From: a virus
Strand: one strand, 5' to 3'
Virus record (IMG/VR): IMGVR_UViG_3300035698_002849
Location: 1 to 39,452 of that record
Length of the DNA stretch: 39,452 bases
In this document: positions 31,579-39,032 of the stretch, piece by piece
Numbering within the stretch: the stretch's first letter is position 1
Layout of the letters: the number at the start of each line of letters is the position of its first letter
Made by a program: the position numbers and the translations under genes
Notes under the pieces: generated by a model
Told to the model about the DNA's origin: nothing
The model's input: the letters and a program-made list of their open reading frames with translations, nothing else
The model's database searches: none

Positions 31579-32403
31579 TTATAAGTTTTTTAATTCCGGG
31601 TAATAGTGGAGATCAACTATTGCATTTGGATTTGCTTTTGGTGTCCATTTACCAAACCTTTTTACTGCTATTGATCCATCATGTAGTGTTACCTCAATTA
31701 TTTTATCTTTTTTATCAGATGGTGGTAAAACATCGTCATTCCACCTCTCTTGATTTAACCATGTAGTCGGGTGAGGGACAAAAGCGCCATTATCCTTGGT
31801 CCATTGATCGCTTTTTTTATACTCCTCTAACGATTTTGCTATTAAATCGAACATCTTTTGATCTGGATTAATTTTTTTCCAGGTTTTTTCTGCTGTTTTT
31901 CTGCTAACCTTTCTAGGGTAAAGGTTCCAAAACATTTCGAATAATTTATAATCCACGACCATCTTCTTTTTACCTAACCTAACCTTACCTAACCTAACCT
32001 GTGGTGTCCGTGGACAGTCCGTGGACAGTCCAGATATTCGTTTATTATTGTTTTTAACATCAGATCTAGGCTTTGGTTCGATTGTTTTAACCCCGGCACT
32101 ATCCAATAATGGCTTATATATGCTATTTATCTTCCTATCTGATCTAATAACATTATGCTCATTCCAGTCTGTTATAAAACATACTTGATCCTCATTTAAT
32201 TGTTCTATAAAGTTTTTTGCCACTAAAACCTTAATAACGTCATCTTGTACTCCAAGCATTTTAATTATTGGGTAGGCCTCTACTACTCCATCATCGTCTG
32301 CCCTCATTCCTAAATGGAAGTAAAGCATTTGACTTTCAGATGGCATCATTAGAAACCTTGCACTATTTATTATTCTGTTTGAGAACATTCTACGATTAGC
32401 CAT
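31579..32403 (-). CDS. Replication initiator / replisome organiser
   Basis: The protein has 274 residues. The N-terminal ~110 residues resemble the phage replisome-organiser winged helix (MANRRMFSNRIINSARFLMM, DDDGVVEAYPIIKMLGVQDD, VIKVLVAKNFIEQLNEDQVC). A variable linker contains VRLGKVRLGKKK. The C-terminal part has FWNLYPRKVSRKTAEKTWKK and NGAFVPHPTTWLNQERWNDD, a common helicase-loading type ending. It would bind an origin and recruit host helicase. The linker DNA itself contains an iteron-like array that may be that origin. It is the first gene from P2. Confidence 0.75.
   Translation of the reverse strand: MANRRMFSNRIINSARFLMMPSESQMLYFHLGMRADDDGVVEAYPIIKMLGVQDDVIKVLVAKNFIEQLNEDQVCFITDWNEHNVIRSDRKINSIYKPLLDSAGVKTIEPKPRSDVKNNNKRISGLSTDCPRTPQVRLGKVRLGKKKMVVDYKLFEMFWNLYPRKVSRKTAEKTWKKINPDQKMFDLIAKSLEEYKKSDQWTKDNGAFVPHPTTWLNQERWNDDVLPPSDKKDKIIEVTLHDGSIAVKRFGKWTPKANPNAIVDLHYYPELKNL
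31973..32031. other. Candidate replication origin (iteron-like array)
   Basis: Inside the initiator gene, plus-strand 31973-32000 holds five or six tandem CCTAA/CCTTA-type units. Next to it, 32001-32031 has GTGGACAGTCC twice, containing the palindrome GGACNGTCC, plus a partial third copy. The protein linker these encode (VRLGKVRLGK) is low complexity, suggesting the DNA, not the peptide, is selected. Origins inside initiator genes are known in many phages, as in lambda O. Confidence 0.55.
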
Positions 32404-32417
32404 ATGTTTTTAATTTA

Positions 32418-32446
32418 ATTATAGCGACCTGTTGCCTAATTGTCCA
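32418..32446 (-). promoter_or_regulatory. Promoter P2 with palindromic operator
   Basis: Minus strand: -35 TGGACA (32441-32446), 17 bases, perfect TATAAT (32418-32423). The spacer has the palindrome GCGACCTGTTGC (32424-32435, plus reading). The -35 falls inside the 3' arm of a long hairpin (32440-32476). It drives the replication operon. Confidence 0.75.
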
Positions 32447-32476
32447 ATGGCTACCTGGATGGCAACCAATGGACAA
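32440..32476 (-). other. 16-bp hairpin overlapping the P2 -35
   Basis: Between the SSB stop and P2, TTGTCCATTGGTTGCC pairs with GGTAGCCATTGGACAA around a five-base loop. There is one mismatch near the middle and two G-U pairs in RNA. No U-tract follows, so termination would be weak. As RNA it may be a processing or 3'-end stabilising site for the upstream mRNA. As DNA it places the -35 in a strong inverted repeat. Confidence 0.65.
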
Positions 32477-32486
32477 CATTATTTTA

Positions 32487-32960
32487 CTAAAATGGTATAT
32501 CTTCCATTTTAATTTCTTCTTCTCCCGGGACAGGGGCAAACTGATCTGGTTGTTCAGCCGGAGGTGTCTGTGCTACTGGTGTTGGATCTGGTTGACTAGC
32601 CTCTGGCGCTGCCTGTTCTTGATCCTTAGGTTTAGCTCCAAATTGGAATGACTCTGCAATTACCTCTGTCCGATACTTTTTAGCTCCACCATCAGTTGGT
32701 TCCCAACTTCTTGTCTGTATTCTTCCCTCTATGAGTATTTGACTTCCTTTTCTCATGTATTGAGCGATCGTGTCTGCCATTTTAGAGAACACAACTATAT
32801 TATGGAATTCGGTCGCGGTTTGTTTTTGACCAGACTGTTTGTCATTCCATGTTCTGTTTGTGGCTATTGAGAAGTTACACACGCTATTGCCGTTAGGCAT
32901 TGTTTTTAGTTCCGGGTCTCTTGTTAGGTTTCCGACCAGGATTGCTTTGTTTAAATTCAT
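32487..32960 (-). CDS. ssb: Single-stranded DNA-binding protein
   Basis: The protein has 157 residues. The OB-fold domain (residues 1-~105) is classical: MNLNKAILVGNLTRDPELKT, VCNFSIATNRTW, EFHNIVVFSKMADTIAQYMR and KGSQILIEGRIQTRSWE. A Pro/Gln/Ala linker leads to the acidic tip MEDIPF that recruits host replication and repair proteins. It protects single strands during replication and ERF-mediated annealing. It ends the P1 operon. Confidence 0.95.
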   Translation of the reverse strand: MNLNKAILVGNLTRDPELKTMPNGNSVCNFSIATNRTWNDKQSGQKQTATEFHNIVVFSKMADTIAQYMRKGSQILIEGRIQTRSWEPTDGGAKKYRTEVIAESFQFGAKPKDQEQAAPEASQPDPTPVAQTPPAEQPDQFAPVPGEEEIKMEDIPF

Positions 32961-32993
32961 TTTATCATGTTATTTATAATAACGATTTGTTAC

Positions 32994-33650
32994 TTATAGT
33001 AACTCTCGCTCGCACAGAGCCTTGATCCCGGCCCATGCTTCCTTTGCCCTTGTGGTCATTTTTATTATATCAACCATATTTCTGGTGGTTGGTATCCTAT
33101 AAACGTTCCCGGTTGGCCTCATTTTGCCGTCTGGTGAGTATTCAGTCTCTACGTGGATTAATTCTATATCCTTTGGTATAAACCCCTTAGCTAACCATAT
33201 GGCCATAGAATAGAACGTTATTTGACCACTATCGTTGACCATTTTTTGAGTCCATGGTCTCACACTTGTTTTATCTTCCTTAAAGGCTGTGTAATCTGAT
33301 TTGGCGGTGTCTGGTATTGCTAGGATTGGAATGTCGCCACCCTTATTCTTTAACACCGGTATCCATACAATTCTTACATTGCCATCTCGATTCCACTTAA
33401 ACTTAAATCCCTTTTTATCTTCAACGTGCAGATCCATCCGCCTAAATTTTGGGATCTTCGCCATCATGAGGTCGAGCAGGGGATCGCCGGTTGCTTCCCC
33501 TGTCTCAAGCCCATTAGCCATTCTTGAACCATAGATCATATTTTTACTGATCCATTGTTTCTTACCACGTACATACTGGTCAAGGAAGCGCTCCTCTGAC
33601 TGTTCAAATGTGGTCATTTGGCTAAAACTTAGGTATGGTCGTGGCCTCAC
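32994..33650 (-). CDS. PD-(D/E)XK nuclease (RecB/Cas4-like)
   Basis: The protein has 218 residues. It starts with a GTG overlapping the ERF stop as GTGA. An ATG start further in would lose the conserved YLSFSQMTTFEQSEERFLDQ beginning. The active-site region reads AIPDTAKSDYTAFKEDKTS (D114, E125, K127), with Q143 in SGQITFYSMA, as in RecB-type nucleases. Next to the annealing protein, it is the likely exonuclease partner that makes single-stranded ends for recombination. Confidence 0.8.
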   Translation of the reverse strand: MRPRPYLSFSQMTTFEQSEERFLDQYVRGKKQWISKNMIYGSRMANGLETGEATGDPLLDLMMAKIPKFRRMDLHVEDKKGFKFKWNRDGNVRIVWIPVLKNKGGDIPILAIPDTAKSDYTAFKEDKTSVRPWTQKMVNDSGQITFYSMAIWLAKGFIPKDIELIHVETEYSPDGKMRPTGNVYRIPTTRNMVDIIKMTTRAKEAWAGIKALCERELL

Positions 33651-34429
33651 TTCTTTTGTGGTTTAAGTTTCATTAGTTTTGCATTTACCAGATTAGTAAA
33701 TTCTGTAATTTGTGCTGTGGTGTACTTTTTAGATCCGGTTATCTTTGACTTGTATTCCTCGAGTTCTTTTGCCGTGCAAGTATTGATTGCTTTCTTTAGC
33801 ATCTCAAACCCCTTAGCCGGAGTAACAGCAGGTTTTGCCGGTGGAGCATCAACTTTTTGTGCATCATTATCATCATCTCCTGTCATGATTCCAAATGCGT
33901 TGCAGAATGCATATCTCTTAGCAAATGTTAACCTTGCGCCGTATTTTTGAACCTCACTCATATACTCCTCACTTCCTATTGGTACAGAAAATTGGCTACT
34001 TTCGGAGTGTCCGGCTGTATGTTTAACAGCACATACTACTGTTAAGAGTTTTTCGTCTTGTTGTACATTTATACTGTATGATAGTCCATACTTGGCTATA
34101 TACACCTTAACCTGGCTGACGATCCTATCTAGAGTGGCATATTTATACCTCTCTTTTCCGCCTTTGTCATTAACTATCTTTTTCTTTTCGATCACCGGGC
34201 ATTCTTCTTGGAAATTTGCCATTGATGCATCAAACAGTTCTTTTGCCTTTTCTGCTCTCAATTCCTTTCTCATTGCTAATAGTTTTTCAACAGTCTCCAT
34301 CGGAGTGCCTTGCTGGATCGCCTGGGCTATTAGTACCTCTGCTTGGTTTGCGCTAGGCATTGTCTGAATAGCGCCTGGCTTTTGGATGTCTTTAGCAACC
34401 AAAGCCTTTGTCTCTTTTTTCTTTGCCAT
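33647..34429 (-). CDS. erf: ERF-family single-strand annealing protein
   Basis: The protein has 260 residues. The ERF core (about residues 55-195) is clear: KAKELFDASMANFQEECPVI, ERYKYATLDRIVSQVKVYIA, KYGLSYSINVQQDEKLLTVV, CAVKHTAGHSESSQFSVPIG, YMSEVQKYGARLTFAKRYAF and CNAFGIMTGDDDNDA. It pairs complementary single strands and supports circularisation or recombination of phage DNA. A helical C-terminal domain (about 210-260) follows a Pro/Ala linker. It is paired with the nuclease gene by a four-base overlap. Confidence 0.9.
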   Translation of the reverse strand: MAKKKETKALVAKDIQKPGAIQTMPSANQAEVLIAQAIQQGTPMETVEKLLAMRKELRAEKAKELFDASMANFQEECPVIEKKKIVNDKGGKERYKYATLDRIVSQVKVYIAKYGLSYSINVQQDEKLLTVVCAVKHTAGHSESSQFSVPIGSEEYMSEVQKYGARLTFAKRYAFCNAFGIMTGDDDNDAQKVDAPPAKPAVTPAKGFEMLKKAINTCTAKELEEYKSKITGSKKYTTAQITEFTNLVNAKLMKLKPQKK

Positions 34430-34444
34430 ATAACTTTTGATTAT

Positions 34445-35029
34445 TTATCTTGCTGCGATTGATTCTTCCTCATATACCTCGACTCCTGGTATACTTTTAC
34501 CTCCTAGAGCATCTCTCCTTATTGAGACCATGTCAGGGGTGAGGTATTCTCTTGGGAGTTTACTCTCGTCAGTGATTCTCACTTTTCTCACTTTTCTCAC
34601 TTGGACCTGGCCGACATCTCCGTGGGTTGTTGATTCTACTCGCTCAACCTTATCCATCTTTTTTTCTGCCGTCTCGAGTTTTATGTTTCCATCCTCTAAA
34701 CTCTTGGCGATCTTAGCCTCCCTTTTGGATGCTGCCTCATTTACTTTTCTATTGTAGTCAAGCAATTTTGTTTTGACTATCATTTCAGCTGCCTTAAATT
34801 GATCCTCGATTGGCTTATACTTTGATCTTGTTTCCTTTAGGATTGCGTTAGCTGGTTTTGTTATTTTTTCTTTTTCAGCTTTTATTGCAGATCCTGTTTC
34901 CTTAAGCCTACTGACGATATCAATTGCTGCCTTGTAGTCATCTTGACTTTCGATTATGATTGTGTTGGCCTGGGTTTCTAACTTTGATACCCGGCTTTTT
35001 AATACAACCACCTCTTTGTTGTTCTCCAT
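34445..35029 (-). CDS. Coiled-coil protein of the recombination operon
   Basis: The 194-residue protein is mostly helical: VVVLKSRVSKLETQANTIII, ESQDDYKAAIDIVSRLKETG, SAIKAEKEKITKPANAILKE and KREAKIAKSLEDGNIKLETA. A short basic repeat VQVRKVRKVRITDESKL comes near the C-terminus, then LPREYLTPDMVSIRRDALGG. It has the look of Gp157-type proteins often found before phage annealing proteins. The role is unclear, perhaps modulating recombination. Confidence 0.6.
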   Translation of the reverse strand: MENNKEVVVLKSRVSKLETQANTIIIESQDDYKAAIDIVSRLKETGSAIKAEKEKITKPANAILKETRSKYKPIEDQFKAAEMIVKTKLLDYNRKVNEAASKREAKIAKSLEDGNIKLETAEKKMDKVERVESTTHGDVGQVQVRKVRKVRITDESKLPREYLTPDMVSIRRDALGGKSIPGVEVYEEESIAAR

Positions 35030-35031
35030 GT

Positions 35032-35199
35032 TTAACTTATTAAATTAATAAAAAACTCGGCCTGTATTCTCCAAAATGGAGACCAGTACCCAGTTTGACC
35101 CTCGTATGCTAGTTGTGCGATTGATGTCATTAGGATCATAACATCAAACATGATTAGTGCCACGATCACGTAGTAAATGTTTGTTAATGCTTTTCTCAT
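35032..35199 (-). CDS. Small early membrane protein (55 aa)
   Basis: I choose the ATG at 35199 because an upstream ATG at 35286 lies before the P1 -10. The product (MRKALTNIYYVIVALIMFDV, then MILMTSIAQLAYEGQTGYWS) has one transmembrane helix at about residues 8-30. It is the first gene of the earliest-looking operon, so a host-takeover or exclusion role is plausible. No family is recognised. Confidence 0.5.
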   Translation of the reverse strand: MRKALTNIYYVIVALIMFDVMILMTSIAQLAYEGQTGYWSPFWRIQAEFFINLIS

Positions 35200-35256
35200 G
35201 GTATTATTGTTTGTCTGGTTAATTAGTGTTTGTTTCTTTCGACCTTTGTTACTATT

Positions 35257-35285
35257 ATTATATAGCAACGGGTCGCTATTGTCCA
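35257..35285 (-). promoter_or_regulatory. Promoter P1 with palindromic operator
   Basis: Minus strand: -35 TGGACA (35280-35285), 17 bases, TATAAT (35257-35262). The palindrome GCAACGGGTCGC (35265-35276, plus reading) lies in the spacer, shifted by two bases compared with P2-P4. It faces away from the lysis block and starts the recombination operon. Confidence 0.75.
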
Positions 35286-35314
35286 CCCCTACAACTGGGG
35301 ATAACTTTTTTACT

Positions 35315-35346
35315 AAAAAAGAGAGGGGGAGCTACCCACTCTCTCA
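35315..35346 (-). terminator. Intrinsic terminator after the lysis/internal-protein block
   Basis: On the minus strand AGAGAG, a mismatch and GGG pair with CCC, a mismatch and CTCTCT around a five-base loop (TAGCT), followed at once by six T. It separates the holin gene from P1. It is the only strong intrinsic terminator I found, so most of the genome is likely read by long transcripts. Confidence 0.85.
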
Positions 35347-35379
35347 ATTAACAAATGGACAAGTTACACCGGACCACCG

Positions 35380-35640
35380 TTATTTTTTTGGAGAAAATGC
35401 CATAACAACATTTTTACTTCCAGACCATAATCCAGATGAAGCTAGGCCAATAATAATTCCTTGAGCGATCATTGCCTGCCATGCTATTCCGGTAAGGGCT
35501 ACTAAACAGATTCCAATAACAATAGACAATAGTGGCGCGTATTCTTTTGGCAACCCGGTTAATTTAATTGCTGCGACAAGACCTAATGCTAAAGGGATCG
35601 CACCAATAACTAGTGGGCTGAATGCAAATAGTGATTCCAT
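35380..35640 (-). CDS. Holin
   Basis: This 86-residue membrane protein has about three hydrophobic segments: LVIGAIPLALGLVAAIKLTG (~10-29), PLLSIVIGICLVALTGI (~36-52) and AQGIIIGLASSGLWSG (~59-74). A short basic tail (KK at the end) follows. LPKEYAPLLSIVIGI and the Gln-Gly-Ile-Ile-Ile-Gly-Leu pattern are familiar from phage holins. It would perforate the inner membrane at the programmed time. It is the last gene before the terminator and follows the papain-like peptidase by twelve bases. Confidence 0.8.
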   Translation of the reverse strand: MESLFAFSPLVIGAIPLALGLVAAIKLTGLPKEYAPLLSIVIGICLVALTGIAWQAMIAQGIIIGLASSGLWSGSKNVVMAFSPKK

Positions 35641-35652
35641 CTTTTTATTTTA

Positions 35653-36672
35653 TTAATTATTATATCCACCAATTGGATAACTTATTTTTTCTGCTGGTAT
35701 GTCATCAAGAACTTCAACATTTATTTTTGACCATGCTCCACCAAATAAATCCAAGGCAAACCTCTCATATGCGATGGGGTGGAATTTACCATCATAGCTG
35801 ACCACATAAACTGTGCTGCTATCTTGGGTTTTTACTAATCTTGTCATATCTTCAATTAATTTATTAGGTTTGTCCATTAATGTCCACGGATTAAACATGT
35901 GGCCAGACTCAAAATAATCTTCTCTAATTTTTTGCCAACCATCTGGATGTAGTTTATCGCTTGGCCGTTCGTCCCAGCTATTTGGAGTTGATATATATTT
36001 ACCAAGCTCGTCAATACCGGCCTTTCCAAAGTATATACAATGGCTCCATTTTAGCTCTGTAGGGGGTTTTGGCTCATTTGTGGACCAAGATGCATTATTC
36101 TCTCCATTAAGCCCAGAAACGACACCGTGGTTGTCCCTGATGGCTCTGGCGTATAGCTCCATGTTTAGTCTGGCAACAATTGATCGGTATTCTTTGGCTT
36201 GTAATACTTTTGCTAATTTATCCATGTCCGGAGTCATCCACTCTTTACTCTGCATAAATTCTTCCGTTGGTGGGTTTCCGTTGTCATAACTAGTTAAGAT
36301 CCTTTCAAATAATGATCCCCAATTAACAATCAGTTTACCACCCTCTCTAATATAAGCACCTCCACTTGGAGTTCCTAATGTAATTTGAGAATAAATAGCC
36401 TTAGCTGATGCTTCGTCATATTCGCCAATTTCAACTGCATTTAATACCCCAACATAATAAGCCCAACCTTGACCAACACACGATCCTGATCTTCCTTGAT
36501 TCTTTATTGGTATTTTTATGTTTAATTCTTTTTCAACATCATATCCTTTTTCCCAATCAAACTCATCATTGCCCATCAAAATTTGATCGGCTATAAGATC
36601 TCGGTTATCGTCTGGTTGGAGTAAAGCACCTGTACCAAATTTACCATCTACTAATTTTATTTCTTCTTCCAT
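35653..36672 (-). CDS. Papain-like (C1 family) cysteine peptidase
   Basis: From the ATG at 36672 (339 residues) a C1-type site is visible: IKNQGRSGSCVGQGWAYYVG (Q59, C65), WSHCIYFGKAG (H211) and STPNSWDERPSD (N231), in correct order. An upstream TTG is less likely to be the start. No signal peptide is seen. It lies between the ejection-protein and holin genes, so it may be carried in the virion, process internal proteins or act on host proteins. C1 peptidases are uncommon in phages. Substrate is unknown. Confidence 0.75.
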   Translation of the reverse strand: MEEEIKLVDGKFGTGALLQPDDNRDLIADQILMGNDEFDWEKGYDVEKELNIKIPIKNQGRSGSCVGQGWAYYVGVLNAVEIGEYDEASAKAIYSQITLGTPSGGAYIREGGKLIVNWGSLFERILTSYDNGNPPTEEFMQSKEWMTPDMDKLAKVLQAKEYRSIVARLNMELYARAIRDNHGVVSGLNGENNASWSTNEPKPPTELKWSHCIYFGKAGIDELGKYISTPNSWDERPSDKLHPDGWQKIREDYFESGHMFNPWTLMDKPNKLIEDMTRLVKTQDSSTVYVVSYDGKFHPIAYERFALDLFGGAWSKINVEVLDDIPAEKISYPIGGYNN

Positions 36673-36673
36673 A

Positions 36674-39028
36674 TTATTTTCCAAAGTTTGTTTTACCTTT
36701 AGCCTTATTGAATATATCTATCAGTTGATCTTTTGTTTTTATTATTGACTTATCCCAAACTTGATACTGTGTTGGATTTAATTCATCCTCATATGACCAC
36801 TTAGCTCCAGCATAACCCTCTTTTTTTAATTGTTTTTCTGCAATGTCTTGAGGTATTTTATACTCCATGTTTGGATCTGCAGTATTATATGCATTTTCTA
36901 TTTTATTCTTTACATTTGGAGTCAATAATCCTTTTTCTTCTATATAGTCATAACTACTACTCCCTTTATATAATTTAGAATCATCTATATATGCTTCTTT
37001 TCTTATTTTCCCATAGCTCGAATCAGCCCCCTCTGGTATTGTCCAAAATTTTCCCTCTTTTCCAGTATCAGTAAACTGTGCTATTTTTTCCTTACTATTA
37101 ATAAATTCATTTGAAGTTTTATACTTTTTAGTTTCTTCAACTAAGTCATCTCCTACATTTAGTTTAATTTTTTTTTTAGGAGTGAATGCTGATGGAGTAA
37201 CTTTTTTTGCTGGTATCAATTCCTCAATAAATTCTTTTAATGCTTTTTGTCTAACTTCCGGGGTTTCAGCAAATGATCCAGTCAATGCATCAAATGCCCT
37301 TGCCGGTAGGTCACCAGTCTTTGTTGGTACAGATGATTTTATAATTCCCTTTAAGCTGGTTTTTCCTGAGATATCATAATACTTGTCTAATATATTATAG
37401 ACATCTTGTAAATCTCCCAAATTGCTTAATGTCTCACCTTTCAGAACCTTGTCGATATCTGTTAGTATTTTTCTTAACTTAACCCCGGAGACTGAATTAC
37501 CAGTTAATCTTCTACTCAATAATCCTGCTAGCATGTTTCCTATTTCTTCATCAGCTCCATCAGCTCCTTTCATCATTTTTCTTAGATCCATTAATGGATT
37601 AGCTATTTTTGCATATTCTTTATTGAGTGCTTTATATGCTGGATTTTTTGTATCTAAAACATCAGACAGTCCTTGCCTAACGGCATTGTATGCCCTCTCC
37701 TGCGTTCCGGTTATGTTAGCAAGTGATTTCTTTTTTCCACCAAGGATCTCAAAAATTTCTTGTCTTAATTTATGCTTTTGTGATCCACTACCTCCTTTAA
37801 TCGATTGTTGGAATATACTCTCTATCGCTTTTCTATCGCTTAACGTTTCCTTAGTTGTTAATACTGTATTTTTAAAATTAAGTTTTCCATTCTTTATTTC
37901 TAATCCGCTTATTTCTTTTTTAAGTTTATTAAAAACACTATCGTTTAATTCTTCTCTTGAAACAGTACCAAGGTCTTGCGCAATGTCACCAAGTTTTTGA
38001 CCAACAGTACCACGTTTTTTTTCTAATGTTTTTAGTGCCTTTGTTATTGGTTTTCCAACAACCTCCTCTGGCCTTACTTTTGAAACACCACTTGAAAAAT
38101 CCTCTGCTGACTTCAATAATTCTTTTACTGCTGGCTTTGTTTTATTTTGTACTCTCAATAGTGTATTTACATCTTGAACGTCAACACCAAGTCTTGCTGT
38201 CTTTTGGGCAGTTTTTGTTGGTAGTTGATTTATCGCACGATTGGATGATTTTTTCGTAGCTATATTTGTTGTTACTTTTTCTTTAATAGCAGCGGCCTTA
38301 CCAAATGTTGTCGGTATCGTTTCATCTACTATGTTTTTTGTTACTGACTTTACTTTAGTTGCCGCCTTTTTAGCACCGAATACTGTTTTTTGGACACCTT
38401 TTGAGACTGCTGGGATCGCTCCACCAATAGTACCACCAGCTAATGCACCAATTGCCCCGCTCTTAACAACATCTCCAACGCTTGAGTCTTTTTCTTGAAG
38501 TCCCATACCAATCCCTCCAAGACCACCCTCAACGGCACCTTGAATCGCACCAACTTTCATTGCTTGTAAAACTGCTTGCCTACCAAATAGTTTTGTGGCC
38601 CCGACCATGGTTCCACCTCCGGCAAAGTATGATCCTATCTCAAGACCTACGCCGACCGCTTCTTTTGCAGTCTTAACTGGTTCAACTTGACCAAATCCAG
38701 GGACATTAATTCCCTCTGTGACATCTTTGGCTCTACCAATAAATCTCTGTTCTTCTTCTTCTGTTAATTCTCCACCAGATAATCTGTCTATTGCTAAACC
38801 CCCAAGAGCACCGGCTCCCTTTACTGACTCAATTCCAGAGACTCCGGCTTTGACAAATGGTTCAATAACACTTTTACCAAATCCTTTTATTTTTTCAAAT
38901 GTGCTAGTTTTTTTCTGTGGCTCTATTGATGCTAGAAATTCATCACTACTAATAGAAACGTCTTTACTACTAGACGGTTGTTTAGATTTATATTTGTCTG
39001 CTATTTTTAGTTGTTCTGCTGTTAGCAT
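36674..39028 (-). CDS. Internal virion (ejection) protein candidate with possible ADP-ribosyltransferase-like C-terminus
   Basis: I choose the ATG at 39028 (784 residues, MLTAEQLKIADKY), four bases after the transglycosylase stop. A longer start at 39166 would overlap that gene by 134 bases. Residues ~50-220 are Gly/Ala-rich with amphipathic hydrophobic helices (GAGALGGLAIDRLSGGELTE, SGAIGALAGGTIGGAIPAVS), typical of ejected proteins that line the DNA channel. A long helical middle follows. The last ~150 residues (KYKTSNEFINSKE, then GKFWTIPEGADSSYGKIRKE, LKKEGYAGAKWSYEDELNPT and TKDQLIDIFNKA) recall ART domains of phage polyvalent proteins. The usual first His/Arg strand is not clear, so activity is uncertain. 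Confidence 0.65.
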   Translation of the reverse strand: MLTAEQLKIADKYKSKQPSSSKDVSISSDEFLASIEPQKKTSTFEKIKGFGKSVIEPFVKAGVSGIESVKGAGALGGLAIDRLSGGELTEEEEQRFIGRAKDVTEGINVPGFGQVEPVKTAKEAVGVGLEIGSYFAGGGTMVGATKLFGRQAVLQAMKVGAIQGAVEGGLGGIGMGLQEKDSSVGDVVKSGAIGALAGGTIGGAIPAVSKGVQKTVFGAKKAATKVKSVTKNIVDETIPTTFGKAAAIKEKVTTNIATKKSSNRAINQLPTKTAQKTARLGVDVQDVNTLLRVQNKTKPAVKELLKSAEDFSSGVSKVRPEEVVGKPITKALKTLEKKRGTVGQKLGDIAQDLGTVSREELNDSVFNKLKKEISGLEIKNGKLNFKNTVLTTKETLSDRKAIESIFQQSIKGGSGSQKHKLRQEIFEILGGKKKSLANITGTQERAYNAVRQGLSDVLDTKNPAYKALNKEYAKIANPLMDLRKMMKGADGADEEIGNMLAGLLSRRLTGNSVSGVKLRKILTDIDKVLKGETLSNLGDLQDVYNILDKYYDISGKTSLKGIIKSSVPTKTGDLPARAFDALTGSFAETPEVRQKALKEFIEELIPAKKVTPSAFTPKKKIKLNVGDDLVEETKKYKTSNEFINSKEKIAQFTDTGKEGKFWTIPEGADSSYGKIRKEAYIDDSKLYKGSSSYDYIEEKGLLTPNVKNKIENAYNTADPNMEYKIPQDIAEKQLKKEGYAGAKWSYEDELNPTQYQVWDKSIIKTKDQLIDIFNKAKGKTNFGK

Positions 39029-39032
39029 ATTT

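Noticed and set aside
31973-32000. Telomere-like repeat
   Set aside because: The TTAGG-type units resemble telomere repeats, but they are few, internal to a gene and adjacent to palindromes, so an origin-type array fits better.
37422-38000. Plus-strand frame of 192 codons
   Set aside because: It is antisense to the ejection-protein gene and has no recognisable domain.
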